DNA from: Natrinema ejinorense
Lineage (GTDB): Archaea; Halobacteriota; Halobacteria; Halobacteriales; Natrialbaceae
Length of the DNA stretch: 64,000 bases
Direction of reading: 5' to 3'
Assembly (NCBI RefSeq): GCF_002494345.1
Contig: NZ_NXNI01000002.1
Span: 248,001-312,000 of the forward strand
Shown here: piece after piece, positions 18,007 to 26,830 of the stretch
Numbering within the stretch: position 1 is the stretch's first letter
Layout: each line of letters starts with the position of its first letter
Notes under the pieces: model-generated
Database searches by the model: none
The model's input: the letters and a program-made list of their open reading frames with translations, nothing else
What the model was told of the DNA's origin: nothing
Made by a program: the position numbers and the translations under genes

Positions 18007-19926
18007 TCAGTAGCGGAGCAGTCGCATCCCGTTGAGGATGACGAGGAGGACGCTGGCCTCGTGGACCAGCATCCCGGCGGCGAGGGTGACGTAGCTGGTG
18101 AGCACGCCCGCGAGGAGGACGGTCACGGTCAGCACCGCGAGACCGACGTTCTCGAGGACGTTCCAGCGCGTCGCCTTGCTGAGTTTGACCGCGTACGGGA
18201 TGCGTTCGAGGTCGTCGGCCATCAACGCCATGTCAGCCGTCTCGATGGCGGTTTCCGTTCCCGCAGCACCCATCGCGATGCCGACATCGGCGGTCGCCAG
18301 CGACGGCGCGTCGTTGATGCCGTCGCCGACCATCGCGACGACGTGCCCGTCGGTCTGGTAGCCCTCGATGACCGTCTGTTTGTCCTCGGGGAGCAGTTCG
18401 GCGCGGTACTCGTCGATGCCGACCTCCTCGGCGACGGCGGCGGCCGTTCGCTCGTTGTCGCCGGTGAGCATCACCGTCTCGATGCCGGCGTCTTGGAGCG
18501 CCGCGACGACCGCAGGAGCGGCCTCCCGGAGCTCGTCCCGCAGCGCGATCGCGCCGATGATGTCCCCATCGCGGACGACGTGGACGACTGTCTCGCCGCG
18601 CCCCTCACGCTCGCGGACGTAGTCGGCGACCCGACTGGGGATGTCGATGTCGCGGTCGTCCAGCAGTGCGCGGTTGCCGACAACAACTTCCTGGCCATCG
18701 GCATTGGCGATAACGCCCTTGCCAGCGACCACGTCGAAGTCGTCCGGATCGGGGATCGACTGGCGCCCCGCGTCCGTACCGTCCGCCTGGGCGACCGTCG
18801 TTCCGCCGTCCGTCGCGGCGGTCGGACCCTCGCGGGCCGCGTCGACGATGGCGTCAGAGAGGTGGTGTTCGCTCTTCTTCTCGGCGGTCGCCGCGAGCGA
18901 GAGGACCTCCTCATCAGCAACACCGAACCCCTCAACATCGGCGACGGTGGTCTCGCCCTTCGTGAGGGTGCCGGTCTTGTCGAAGGCGACGAGGTCGATC
19001 TTGCCGGCGCGTTCGAGGTGTTCACCGCCCTTCATCAGCACGCCAGACCGAGCGGCGTTGCCGATGGCCGAGACGATGCTGACCGGCGGCCCGATGACCA
19101 GCGCGCCCGGACAGCCGATGACCAACAGGGTCAGCGACAGGATCGCGTTCTGCGTGACTGCATACGCGCCGATTGCTAACGCGATGACGCCGGGCGTGTA
19201 GTACTTCGCGAACCGGTCGATGAGACTCTTCGTGGGCGACTGAGCCTCCTGGGCCCCCTCGACGCGACGGATGATACGTTCGAGCGTCGTATCCGAGCCC
19301 GCACCCGTCGTCCGGATTTCTAGCGCGCCTTCCTGGTTGACCGTCCCGGCGTAGACCTCGTCGCTGTCGGCCTTGTGGACGGGCGCGCTCTCGCCGGTGA
19401 CTGGCGCCTGGTTGACGGCGCTCTCGCCGTCGACGACGTCACCGTCGACCGGAATCTTTCCGCCCGGCTTTACGACGACGACTTCGCCCTCTTCGACCTC
19501 GCGGGCGGGGACCTCCTGGCGTTCCCCGTCGCGACGGACGGTCGCCGTGTCGGGGGTCATCTCCAGGAGTTCCTGGAGGGCCGTCTGGGTCTTCCGCATC
19601 GTCCGGCCTTCGAGGTAGCTGCCGAGGCTGAACAGGAAGACGACGGCGGCGGCTTCCCAGTACTCCCCGATGATGATGGCACCGATGGCGGCCAGCGTCA
19701 CCAGCGTCTTGATGCCGAGCGTCCGGTTGGCGACCTCGTGGTAGGCGGTCTTAGCGATGTCGTAGCCACCCACGATCGTCGCCAGGACGAGGATGGCGGC
19801 GCTTGCCATATCTAAACTCGTGAGGTAGCCGAGACTCCAGCCTCCGCCGTAGAGGAGGCCGCTCGTCGCCGTGACGATGGCCTTCCGGTGTTGCCGGGAG
19901 TACTGCGTGACCGATTGTTTGTTCAT
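18007..19926 (-). CDS. Heavy-metal translocating P-type ATPase (P1B)
   Basis: 639 residues from the ATG at 19926. The N-terminus lacks a fused HMA domain; that domain is encoded separately 4 nt upstream. Actuator loop TGES is at 177-180, phosphorylation site DKTGT at 316-320, and hinge GDGIND at 534-539. The ion-path motif in the sixth membrane helix is CPG (272-274) instead of CPC or CPH, and the nucleotide-domain HP motif is SEHH (352-355) instead of SEHP. Both are unusual and may indicate different metal preference or altered kinetics. Two membrane helices fall at the far C-terminus. Probable role is export of Cu, Zn or Cd. Confidence 0.88.
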   Translation of the reverse strand: MNKQSVTQYSRQHRKAIVTATSGLLYGGGWSLGYLTSLDMASAAILVLATIVGGYDIAKTAYHEVANRTLGIKTLVTLAAIGAIIIGEYWEAAAVVFLFSLGSYLEGRTMRKTQTALQELLEMTPDTATVRRDGERQEVPAREVEEGEVVVVKPGGKIPVDGDVVDGESAVNQAPVTGESAPVHKADSDEVYAGTVNQEGALEIRTTGAGSDTTLERIIRRVEGAQEAQSPTKSLIDRFAKYYTPGVIALAIGAYAVTQNAILSLTLLVIGCPGALVIGPPVSIVSAIGNAARSGVLMKGGEHLERAGKIDLVAFDKTGTLTKGETTVADVEGFGVADEEVLSLAATAEKKSEHHLSDAIVDAAREGPTAATDGGTTVAQADGTDAGRQSIPDPDDFDVVAGKGVIANADGQEVVVGNRALLDDRDIDIPSRVADYVREREGRGETVVHVVRDGDIIGAIALRDELREAAPAVVAALQDAGIETVMLTGDNERTAAAVAEEVGIDEYRAELLPEDKQTVIEGYQTDGHVVAMVGDGINDAPSLATADVGIAMGAAGTETAIETADMALMADDLERIPYAVKLSKATRWNVLENVGLAVLTVTVLLAGVLTSYVTLAAGMLVHEASVLLVILNGMRLLRY

Positions 19927-19930
19927 GGTG

Positions 19931-20146
19931 TTAGGCGGGCTGGGGCGTGTACCCCTGGTTTTCGATGGTCTGTGCGAAGGCGTCGGGGTCGGCGACGCCG
20001 TCGTCGTACTCGATCTCGACGCGGCCGGTCGCGTAGTGGACTTCGACGTGCTGGACGCCGTCGACGTTCGAGAGGGCGCGTTCGACGGTGCTCGCACAGG
20101 TCGGGCAATCGAAGTCGAGGACGCGGAACTGGGTTGTGTCGCTCAT
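19931..20146 (-). CDS. HMA-domain metallochaperone (CopZ-like)
   Basis: 71 residues comprising a single heavy-metal-associated domain. The metal loop is FDCPTCASTVERAL with CxxC at residues 14-17, flanked by the usual beta-alpha-beta-beta-alpha-beta pattern ending NQGYTPQPA. The tiny gap to the ATPase suggests co-translation and direct delivery of metal to the pump, standing in for the missing fused N-terminal domain. Confidence 0.9.
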   Translation of the reverse strand: MSDTTQFRVLDFDCPTCASTVERALSNVDGVQHVEVHYATGRVEIEYDDGVADPDAFAQTIENQGYTPQPA

Positions 20147-20344
20147 TACAGTTTGAGGTAGTGCCCGTACCCCAATAAGTATTTTTTAAATGATATATTT
20201 GAATACGGAGATAGGTGATTGGAACAGTCAAACAGGTCGTCTAGGGCTTTCGCCCTCGTGGTTCCGTCCGATACTCGTTCTTCGGTGGGCGGCTCTTCGC
20301 TGGCATCCCGTACCTTTTCCCTCGTGCTCACTCTCAGTTCCTGT
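20147..20344. promoter_or_regulatory. Divergent promoter region of the metal-resistance operon and its regulator
   Basis: 198 nt. For the leftward operon a TATA-like ATACTTATT (minus strand, about 20176-20184) lies 30-38 nt before the ATG at 20146. An AT-rich block AAATGATATATTTGAATA occupies 20187-20206. The regulator gene begins at 20345. Autoregulation by the divergently encoded metal-binding HTH protein is the simplest model. Confidence 0.45.
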
Positions 20345-20869
20345 ATGAGTAGTTCCAGTACCGATCACCGTCTCGACGACATCGCAGTTCGCGATACCCG
20401 GGTTTCAGACGCCATCGACGAACCGATGCGGGCGATGATCCTCGACATTCTGTCCGAGGAGGCTCTGACCGCGACTGAGGTTCACGAATATCTCGGCGAT
20501 CGCGGCGTCGACCGAACGGAGAATACGGTTCGCCACCATATCAACGAGCTTCGGGACGCCGGCCTCGTCGACGTCGTTCGCTTTGAGGAGGGACGCGGCG
20601 GGACGACGAAGTACTATCACGCGAACACGATCGTCCTCTCGTACTCCCTGCCGAACTCTGCCGACGACGCCGTCGAAGAGATGATCGACGCTGTCCAGCC
20701 CCAGATTACTGACGCGCTCGCTACGCTCACCGACGAGTACGATGATACGATCGAGAAGGTTGTGACGGACATGCAGCCCTGCAAACACTGTCGGACCCAG
20801 AAGTACGAAACGTACGTACTCCTGACCGTCCTGCGACGTGCGTTCGTTCGCGCTCACAGGGACTCTTAA
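20345..20869 (+). CDS. Winged-helix metal-responsive transcriptional regulator
   Basis: 174 residues. An ArsR-like winged helix spans about residues 20-95, with TATEVHEYL and RTENTVRHHINELRDAGLVDVVRFEEGRGGTTKYY giving the recognition helix and wing. A helical region follows, and near the C-terminus MQPCKHCRTQKYE holds a CxxC that could sense metal. The earlier in-frame start at 20219 would place the N-terminus inside the divergent promoter, so ATG 20345 is preferred. Its divergence from the ATPase operon suggests it controls that operon. Confidence 0.75.
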   Translation: MSSSSTDHRLDDIAVRDTRVSDAIDEPMRAMILDILSEEALTATEVHEYLGDRGVDRTENTVRHHINELRDAGLVDVVRFEEGRGGTTKYYHANTIVLSYSLPNSADDAVEEMIDAVQPQITDALATLTDEYDDTIEKVVTDMQPCKHCRTQKYETYVLLTVLRRAFVRAHRDS

Positions 20870-20897
20870 GGAAGAACTCTCTCACGTTGTCATAGTC

Positions 20898-21105
20898 TCT
20901 CAGGCCCCGCTCGGAGTATCCGGCGATACCCCCTCGTACACAGCTGGCAATCCGAGAGGGAGTACGAAGAGCCCGAACCGAGGAGGACCTACTCGTCCCT
21001 GCGCTGGCGGCGTACTTTGAGGAGCGTCGCGACGACGCCGCCAGCGCGATCACGTATGCAGTGAGCGATCGTTCAAAAGGTCAGCGTCAGGCGAACGACG
21101 GTTAG
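20898..21105 (+). pseudogene. C-terminal remnant of an unidentified gene
   Basis: An open frame without a start codon reads as protein-like sequence, ending EEDLLVPALAAYFEERRDD followed by AASAITYAVSDRSKGQR. Its acidic helical bias is that of haloarchaeal coding DNA. It is cut off on the left by an in-frame TAG at about 20893. It is likely a decayed tail of a lost gene; no family was recognised. Confidence 0.3.
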
Positions 21106-21401
21106 TTCTTCGAGCTAGACCGATATTCCTTGCAACCGCCGCGAAAACGGCTGCACTCCGAGCTTCGCCCATCGACACAGAGATCTAAGTCTCGATACTC
21201 CTCCGCGAGTACGTCGTCGAGAATCTCGATCTCTCGAGCGCCGTAGTCACTATCTGCGATGAAATACGGGACGAGGTGTTGTTCGGCTATCCGTCGCCCG
21301 CACAGCCCTTGTCGCTTGAATTGCAGTATCTCCTCCCGGATGTCTTCACGGGTCGGTTCTGTGCCGAGGTCCAGTTCGCTGACGCGTCCCTCCGAAAGCC
21401 C
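21102..21401 (-). pseudogene. Gene fragment truncated by the IS5 element
   Basis: About 99 codons reading out of the left end of the insertion sequence. It has acidic, clearly coding-like composition and a Cys-rich C-terminus (CVDGRSSECSRFRGGC), which could bind zinc. The first codons come from the IS terminus, so the native N-terminus is missing. I could not find its other half on the far side of the element (22342 onward), so a deletion probably accompanied insertion. Function unknown. Confidence 0.45.
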
Positions 21402-22341
21402 GGCTGTGTTGAATCGCCATACAGCGGTGGATTTCACTGTTTGACAGCCCGCTTGATGTTATAGACGACACACATCAGGGTAATTTCACGGAACTCTCGA
21501 TACCAGGTACGCGCTCGCACGGCGTAGCCGAGCGAGCGCTTGATGGCGGAGTTCACGGTTTCAGTCATTGATCGCTGAGCGTACCGATCTTCGTCAATAC
21601 GAGCGTTGTGAGCGTGATCGTAGGGAGCGAAGATCCGGTGTTTGATCAGCGGGCGAATGTCGAGTTTGCGGAGCTGGTCGCGGAGCGCTTGCTTATCGTA
21701 GCCCTTGTCAGCGGCAAGGGATCGCAGATCGCCCGCGTTCCGGCGGGCGATCTGCTCGGCGAGGTCTGCGTCGCTTCCTTCTAACGTCGTCGAGCAGTGA
21801 AGATCGAGAACAGCTTGCGTTGCTGTATCGACGAGTTTTGTAACTTTGAGCGTTTGAACGCGGTAATTGGTTCGGTGGCAGTAGTGGCGGCTCGCACGAT
21901 CACGTTCGTAGAATGTTGCGTCGATAGCAGCGTGTTCAGAGGGGTTGTGCAACTGCGCCGACTGGTGCAGTAGCACTCGACAGACACTCATTTCGATCCG
22001 ATCAAACGCCTTACACAGCGTAGATGGAGCGGGGAGATCGGCCACGTCAAGGCCGATATCCCCTGTTATTTGCGGCATTTCCTTCAACAGATCGATCGTC
22101 ATCCGGTAGGACGTATCGAGGTAAATCCGGAGGCAATGCAGCGAAATGAGGGCATAGTCGGCGAATCCGCCGCCACCAGTCGGGGCGGCGGATTCGCCTC
22201 GTTCACCCGTAACTCTTTGTGCAATCGAGACGCAACGCTCGGTGAAGCGGGAGATTTGTGTCATGGACAACCAAATTTTCCCGCTTCAACTCCTTCGATT
22301 TACTGACCTTCCCCGACGCCATCTAGTGATTCAACGCAGCC
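21402..22341 (-). mobile_element. IS5-family insertion sequence (ISH type), about 940 bp
   Basis: Bounded by imperfect terminal inverted repeats: GGCTGTGTTGAATC at the left end (21402-21415) and GGCTGCGTTGAATC read inward from 22341. The single transposase gene fills the interior. Flanking octamers do not form a target duplication, so either one side has been rearranged or the copy arose by recombination. Confidence 0.8.
21434..22264 (-). CDS. IS5-family transposase
   Basis: 276 residues from the ATG at 22264. The DDE triad is intact: first Asp in HAAIDATFYERDRASRHY, second in LAADKGYDKQAL (about residues 187-198), and Glu in the late NARIDEDRYAQRSMTETVNSAIKRSLG region (YAQRSMTE). The GGGGFADYALISLHCLRIYLDTSYR region is typical of the haloarchaeal IS5 group. 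The frame is uninterrupted, so the element may still be active. Confidence 0.88.
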   Translation of the reverse strand: MTQISRFTERCVSIAQRVTGERGESAAPTGGGGFADYALISLHCLRIYLDTSYRMTIDLLKEMPQITGDIGLDVADLPAPSTLCKAFDRIEMSVCRVLLHQSAQLHNPSEHAAIDATFYERDRASRHYCHRTNYRVQTLKVTKLVDTATQAVLDLHCSTTLEGSDADLAEQIARRNAGDLRSLAADKGYDKQALRDQLRKLDIRPLIKHRIFAPYDHAHNARIDEDRYAQRSMTETVNSAIKRSLGYAVRARTWYREFREITLMCVVYNIKRAVKQ

Positions 22342-22439
22342 CTCTATTCACATATTGTTCTTGATGGTTATCAGTGGAATGGATTGCCACTCCGTTACTT
22401 GCTTGACCTATATTGAGCGAACAAAGGGGACGAAAATGA

Positions 22440-22735
22440 GGTATGAGAATTGTTGTATGACGCCCTCCCCCAACTGTACCAAGGCGAGTGACTATTTGCC
22501 TCGGATCAGTATGAAATGGATACTGCTCCACCTGCTGTCTTCTGAACCTCCAACCACCCTCAACGACGTCGACAATTTCTGCAGACTCAACATCATGCTT
22601 GAGGAGACGATCGACGGCCAGCTGCTAAGCGTATTCGGCGAATTCGGGATCAGCTTGTTCGTAATGAATTGAGAACTCGGCCAATTCGACTGCGACTAGG
22701 AGACCATCTTGTCAATCAGTCAGTGCCATCATCGC
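22440..22735 (-). pseudogene. Decayed coding region with in-frame stop
   Basis: The minus strand reads LLVAVELAEFSIHYEQADP, then a TAG, then QLAVDRLLKHDVESAEIVDVV, and continues to about 22460. The acidic composition and helix periodicity on both sides of the stop suggest a broken gene. A frameshift separates it from a possible start. No family was recognised. Confidence 0.3.
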
Positions 22736-22947
22736 TGTCGGCTGTGGCTTCGAATATAAACTTTAGCATCTTGTAGAAACGCCGGCCAGAGGCCGACGCC
22801 AGCGCACTCATGAACCAGACGGTGTGTCACTGGTGAGTGATCTGAGATTACGATGGCACCAAGTAGTGGTGGAGCAATCCCAGTTGCGGCGAGGAGCGAT
22901 GTGTCTCGAAACGATTGCATTCCCTGTAGGAAGCCGTTTGGAGCCAC
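22729..22947 (-). CDS. Possible small membrane protein, probably a fragment
   Basis: 72 residues with a hydrophobic stretch LLAATGIAPPLLGAIVIS and a second weak one. It ends shortly after a phrase KVYIRSHSRQR that looks out of character. It may be the start of a longer membrane protein broken by decay. The region is littered with remnants next to the IS5 element, so I would not rely on it. Confidence 0.25.
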   Translation of the reverse strand: MAPNGFLQGMQSFRDTSLLAATGIAPPLLGAIVISDHSPVTHRLVHECAGVGLWPAFLQDAKVYIRSHSRQR

Positions 22948-23363
22948 ACTGTCCTCCCCATCCGTGTCTTTAGGATAGGTATCGTATGAATCTATTGTCT
23001 AAATGACCAGAAGGAAGAATTATTAATAGTGATCGCCAATAACAATCAGTTGCCTCCCACAGTGATTCACGGAGGCACTACCTCCCCCCACCCCCATCAC
23101 CGACACTACTCTTCCTGGGAGAGGTCTAAGCTCGAGCACAAATTAAGAGCGCAGATCGATCTCTATCTCTCGCAATTTCAGATTGGAGATTTTGCTACTG
23201 TTGTTCGATATATCGGCAGAAGCAGCGCTGTTCAAACACAGCTCACAACGCTACTCTCGAAACACAAGTAGTCTAGCCATAGCTTATAATAATTCCTAAT
23301 GAGAGTACAGAAATTAGCATAGTTGGCAACATATATTTGTGCTCTCGAGATATACCTATTACT
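22948..23363. other. AT-rich intergenic stretch
   Basis: About 415 nt. One open frame of 80 codons (23029-23271, plus strand) contains a histidine/proline-rich start and a helical end, but it has no recognisable family and its composition is unconvincing. The segment next to the HalOD1 start is strongly AT-rich and may contain its promoter. Confidence 0.3.
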
Positions 23364-23633
23364 ATGAAAAAGAATCCTAGTAATGAAGATAATATTTCTT
23401 CGAAGATAGTGGATTGTGTTGCTAAGAGAGAACAGACAGACCCACTGAAGCTGCCTCCATTGTACGATTCGGTTGATCCAGATGCACTCGACGATATCTT
23501 TGCGTCGGAGTTCCAGACCGGGACGGATCGATCTGGCCGAGTCGAGTTCCAATACAATGGTTACACAGTTGTTGTAGAATTCGGTAACGATCCAGAACTC
23601 ACGGTCAAAGAACAGTCAGAGCTCGTTGAGTAA
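23364..23633 (+). CDS. HalOD1 domain protein
   Basis: 89 residues forming a single haloarchaeal output domain 1. The hallmark LPPLYDSVDPDALDDIF is at about residues 30-46, followed by GRVEFQYNGYTVVVE. HalOD1 occurs as a stand-alone protein or at the end of receiver-domain proteins and is thought to be a signalling output module. The ATG at 23364 was chosen because the upstream extension is AT-rich and non-haloarchaeal. No nearby partner is evident. Confidence 0.8.
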   Translation: MKKNPSNEDNISSKIVDCVAKREQTDPLKLPPLYDSVDPDALDDIFASEFQTGTDRSGRVEFQYNGYTVVVEFGNDPELTVKEQSELVE

Positions 23634-24185
23634 CACACTCTGACCAGAAATCACTTCTCGAGACAGGGTGCCGCCGGAGTTACCGAACGCCACTCCCCAC
23701 CCCTCACGTTGTACTGTCAGTCCCAGACGACTCGTGCGGAGACGAGTATTCGACACGGTCCGTGTGTCTGAGATGTGCCTCTGACTGAGCGTGAGGGTGG
23801 TTTCCCCTGATGCTCCCCACGCCCAAGTCACCGTTTTGATTAAATTCATATCAGACTTTCTTAATTCTCACAATATTACCCAGTGATTCATGGCGTTCTA
23901 TTGGACAGGATCTCACCATGTCGATCTCACGCGATCCTCTCCTGTGAAAGAGCGATCGTGCAGACCATAACTGACCGGTCATGATCACACCCGTTGTGAG
24001 TAGATCCAAAGCCGAAACTTCAGAATCAGCGTTAGAGGGACAAACACTGTCTCTGAAAGGGAGGGTCTTCTCTTACACCTGCAGCTATTAGTAGCGGCGA
24101 CGTCGTCGTGGTCCGACGACGACCAGATCCGTTCGGTGTGCTCGTTAGAGAGATGCTCCCTCTCGGGATGGGTTCAACCGCTTTC
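23634..24185. other. Intergenic stretch, no supported gene
   Basis: 550 nt between convergent genes. It contains a few direct and inverted short repeats (GAGACGAGTATTCGACACGG region near 23735), but nothing I can call. The open frame 23616-23849 on the minus strand has no haloarchaeal protein character. Confidence 0.35.
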
Positions 24186-25064
24186 TCACACCTCTGCCCT
24201 GTCGTTCTGGGTCACAACGGGTGTGACACCACCAGTGACCCGTCCATTCGAGTCGAGTAACTCGAGGTGGTGATAACGAGACTCAAACAGTCCCTCGGCA
24301 GTCTCGATATCCATCGCAATGATCTCTTTTGGCGTCTGTTTCGCAGAGACACGCCGTTCAGTGACATCGACGTCCGAACTTCCGATCGCGATCATCTCGT
24401 TCCACACGCGCTTGAGTGTCTGTGCGTGGGGACGCTTTCCGAGGATTGCAGTGAGCGCATCCCGGACATCGTCTCGCGTCCAGAAGATGCCGCTCCCGTT
24501 CGTGCGCTTCGTTGCGAACTCCTCCCAGCGCTTCATCACAAGAAGTGCCCGGAATCGGTTCTTCCGCGGTGTCCCCTGGTCGACAAGGTGTTTTTTGACG
24601 CGGTGCTGACGACAGTTCGCAAGGAAGTCCAGCGGACTACTCGAGGGCTCGATGCCACCTGGCAGTTCCTCTGGATCCTCGCGGTCGAAGGCAGTCTCGC
24701 CAGTTTCGGCGATCGACTTGGCCTGCTCAGCGTTTGCGTTCGCGGTCTTCGCGATTTCCTTTGCTTGGTCAGCCGTCTCGTCGGCTTCGTCAATCGACTC
24801 GGTGATCTCGTTGAGTTGACTGGCGATCTCCTTGCGGTTGCGATCGGCGCGGTTTTGTCCCTGCTGGAGGTCGCCGATCATCTGCACCAGTTCTTGGATG
24901 ATGGCCCACATCTCTTCGCGACTCGGGAACTCATCATCACCATCGTTGGCCGTCTGATCTGTGCTAATGTACTTTTCGACGGTGTCAAAGCCAAGAGCTG
25001 CGGCAACGTCGTGATCAGTGGGTGTTTCTGCGTCAACTGCGTCCGGATCTTTTCCAATTGTCAT
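24186..25064 (-). CDS. Coiled-coil protein with C-terminal HTH-like region, plasmid or virus type
   Basis: 292 residues. The N-terminal 60 are acidic. Residues about 65-135 form a long coiled coil (NRKEIASQLNEITESIDEADETADQAKEIAKTANANAEQAK). A basic globular C-terminal part (150-260) contains TRDDVRDALTAILGKRPHAQTLKRVWNEM, which looks like a winged-helix or similar DNA-binding unit. Its overall plan resembles the protein at 58720-59616. Such proteins are frequent on haloarchaeal plasmids and integrated elements; function unknown. Confidence 0.6.
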   Translation of the reverse strand: MTIGKDPDAVDAETPTDHDVAAALGFDTVEKYISTDQTANDGDDEFPSREEMWAIIQELVQMIGDLQQGQNRADRNRKEIASQLNEITESIDEADETADQAKEIAKTANANAEQAKSIAETGETAFDREDPEELPGGIEPSSSPLDFLANCRQHRVKKHLVDQGTPRKNRFRALLVMKRWEEFATKRTNGSGIFWTRDDVRDALTAILGKRPHAQTLKRVWNEMIAIGSSDVDVTERRVSAKQTPKEIIAMDIETAEGLFESRYHHLELLDSNGRVTGGVTPVVTQNDRAEV

Positions 25065-25263
25065 GGAGGGTCGTTGTGGTCGTGTACTGCTGGTTGTCGG
25101 TCAAGTCGCGATGCTGCTGGGGAGAGAGACGACTCTCGAAGGAGACGAGACACCGTACTGGACAGAGCCACGGCTCCTCGAGAGCAACTCAATCAGCTCA
25201 TGAATACGACATCGGCCCGGGCAGCCGATGGACTGGGGTCTCAGATTGGGGGCGATGGCAGCG

Positions 25264-25470
25264 ATGAGTAAATCGAATCGTGTCGGCCCGATCGTCTTCG
25301 CCGACGCCACGGCCCGCCGGCAACTGCTCGCACACGGCGAGGTCGTCACCTTCCGTGCGAGCAAGCGGACGATCGGCGATACCTGGTGACGCGAGTCTCG
25401 CACCAGCCCGAGCGACCGTCGGGTCGAACACATCGACGCCGTCGACCGCGTCGGCGACTACGAAAATAAC
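25264..25470 (+). pseudogene. Broken copy of a small haloarchaeal mobile-element protein
   Basis: From ATG 25264 the frame reads VFADATARRQLLAHGEVVTF then RASKRTIGDTW and meets TGA at 25387-25389. The same frame then continues RESRTSPSDRRVEHIDAVDR. The VVTFRxSxRTxGxTW.RxSRT pattern matches, from memory, a widespread small haloarchaeal hypothetical family in which no stop occurs. A nonsense mutation is therefore likely. The end is approximate. Confidence 0.4.
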
Positions 25471-25485
25471 GATAATGGCGACTGT

Positions 25486-25917
25486 CTACTCATCCCGAAC
25501 CGTCTCGCAACTATAAACTGGCTTCACACCTTCCCCCGCCTGCTGATCGTAGTAGATACTCAAGCTGGTAGACGTCCCTTCGGAACACTCACCTGAGTGG
25601 TCGCCGGCACCCGCTTGAGGATCCCATGTGAAAGTTTCAGGTTTTCTCTCATCGACAGTAACCGAGACCTCTGCAGGAGTTCCTTCGATTATCCGATTTT
25701 CGTCTCCAGTGAGCGGCTCGAGATCGTATTCTTTGTTGAAGATCTCTTTTCCATCTTCGTTCGTAACAGTGACTACGAAGACATGTGAGTCATCACTGCC
25801 GTTGAGGACATCGACATAGTGACGATTGGTGTTTCTGCTGGTGATAGAAGAGCAACCCGCGAGAGTTACGCTACTGAGGGCTCCTATCGAAGTCAGCAGG
25901 GACCGGCGAGTGGGCAT
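25486..25917 (-). CDS. Haloarchaeal lipoprotein of unknown function
   Basis: 143 residues beginning at the ATG at 25917. The N-terminus PTRRSLLTSIGALSSVTLAGCSS has a twin-arginine pair and a lipobox (LAGC, Cys about residue 21), so it should be Tat-exported and lipid-anchored. The remainder is a small beta-rich domain with a VFVVTVTNEDGKEIF strand pair, reminiscent of the Ig-like or BsuPI-like lipoproteins common in haloarchaea. It ends CETVRDE. Role unknown. Confidence 0.75.
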   Translation of the reverse strand: MPTRRSLLTSIGALSSVTLAGCSSITSRNTNRHYVDVLNGSDDSHVFVVTVTNEDGKEIFNKEYDLEPLTGDENRIIEGTPAEVSVTVDERKPETFTWDPQAGAGDHSGECSEGTSTSLSIYYDQQAGEGVKPVYSCETVRDE

Positions 25918-26088
25918 GTAATCCGTTAGTCCCCTGTCATACAAATATCTTACCACCTTCCCAAACCACAAATAAATACCATCTATTCACCACTGTGGAT
26001 AGTTTAGTTCTAACCACATCTTTAATTTCCTTATTCCCATAGTGACACCAAGATTTAAATAATAGTGAATGTACTGGTTGGGTGGGTA

Positions 26089-26830
26089 GGCACCGTCTAA
26101 TTAGCGCGGTTTGAGAAGCGAGCAGGTCATGGAGTGAGTTGAGGATGATGCTCGCAGACCTGCTCAGCGAGTGTTACGCGGCGGAATTTGATGAAGCTTG
26201 GGAGCGTGAGCGGACGGCGACGCCCGTCAGGGTGTTCGCCGTCCGTCTTCACGCGACCGGTTGTTCGCTTCGAGAGACACAAGCGATTCTTCGCTTGATC
26301 GGCGTAAAACGCTCTCATCAAGCGATCTGGCACTGGGTACATCGGCTGGCTGACAGCGTGCCAGACCCGCCGACGGCGAAGCCGTCGCGGGTCGCCATTG
26401 ATGAAACCGCTGTCAAGATTAACGGCGATTGGTCTTGGGTATACGCTGCAATCGACCTAGACGCACGGTTGATTCTCGATGTCGCAGTCTTTGGACGCCG
26501 AGGCACCGATCCAGCCGCTGCGTTCCTCCATCGATTGACCGAGAAACACGATCGCTCTGACACGGTGTTTCTCGTCGATGGCTACGGCTATCTGACTGCC
26601 CTCTCTCGATTAGGATTGAGCGGTCAGCTCAACTACGTCGAAAGAAACCTGATCGAGAAGTGGTTTCACACCTTGAAGATGCGAGTTGACCGCTTCCATA
26701 ACTCGTGGGTTGGCAGTCGGGCGAGCGTCAGAGAATGGCTTGAACAGTTTGTACACTACTATAACACACAACGACCGCACCAGTCACTTAACGGACAGAC
26801 TCCCGCCGAGGTGCTAAACTAGACAGTGCC
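26089..26830 (+). mobile_element. Complete IS6-family insertion sequence, 742 bp
   Basis: Left terminus GGCACCGTCTAATT (26089-26102) and right terminus AAACTAGACAGTGCC (to 26830) are inverted copies. The same termini bound the degenerate copy that ends at 13462. The sequence before the transposase (GCGGTTTGAGAAGCGAGCAG) is also shared with that copy. The flanking octamers GGTGGGTA and TCCAGGAT differ, so no target duplication remains. Confidence 0.85.
26145..26822 (+). CDS. IS6-family transposase
   Basis: 225 residues from the ATG at 26145, which aligns with the MTLTDLL start of the other copy. The catalytic triad is intact: AIDETAVKINGDW for the first Asp, FLVDGYGYL for the second, and YVERNLIEKWFHTLKMRVDRF for the Glu. 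The C-terminal YYNTQRPHQSLNGQTP motif is complete. It should be functional. Confidence 0.9.
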   Translation: MMLADLLSECYAAEFDEAWERERTATPVRVFAVRLHATGCSLRETQAILRLIGVKRSHQAIWHWVHRLADSVPDPPTAKPSRVAIDETAVKINGDWSWVYAAIDLDARLILDVAVFGRRGTDPAAAFLHRLTEKHDRSDTVFLVDGYGYLTALSRLGLSGQLNYVERNLIEKWFHTLKMRVDRFHNSWVGSRASVREWLEQFVHYYNTQRPHQSLNGQTPAEVLN

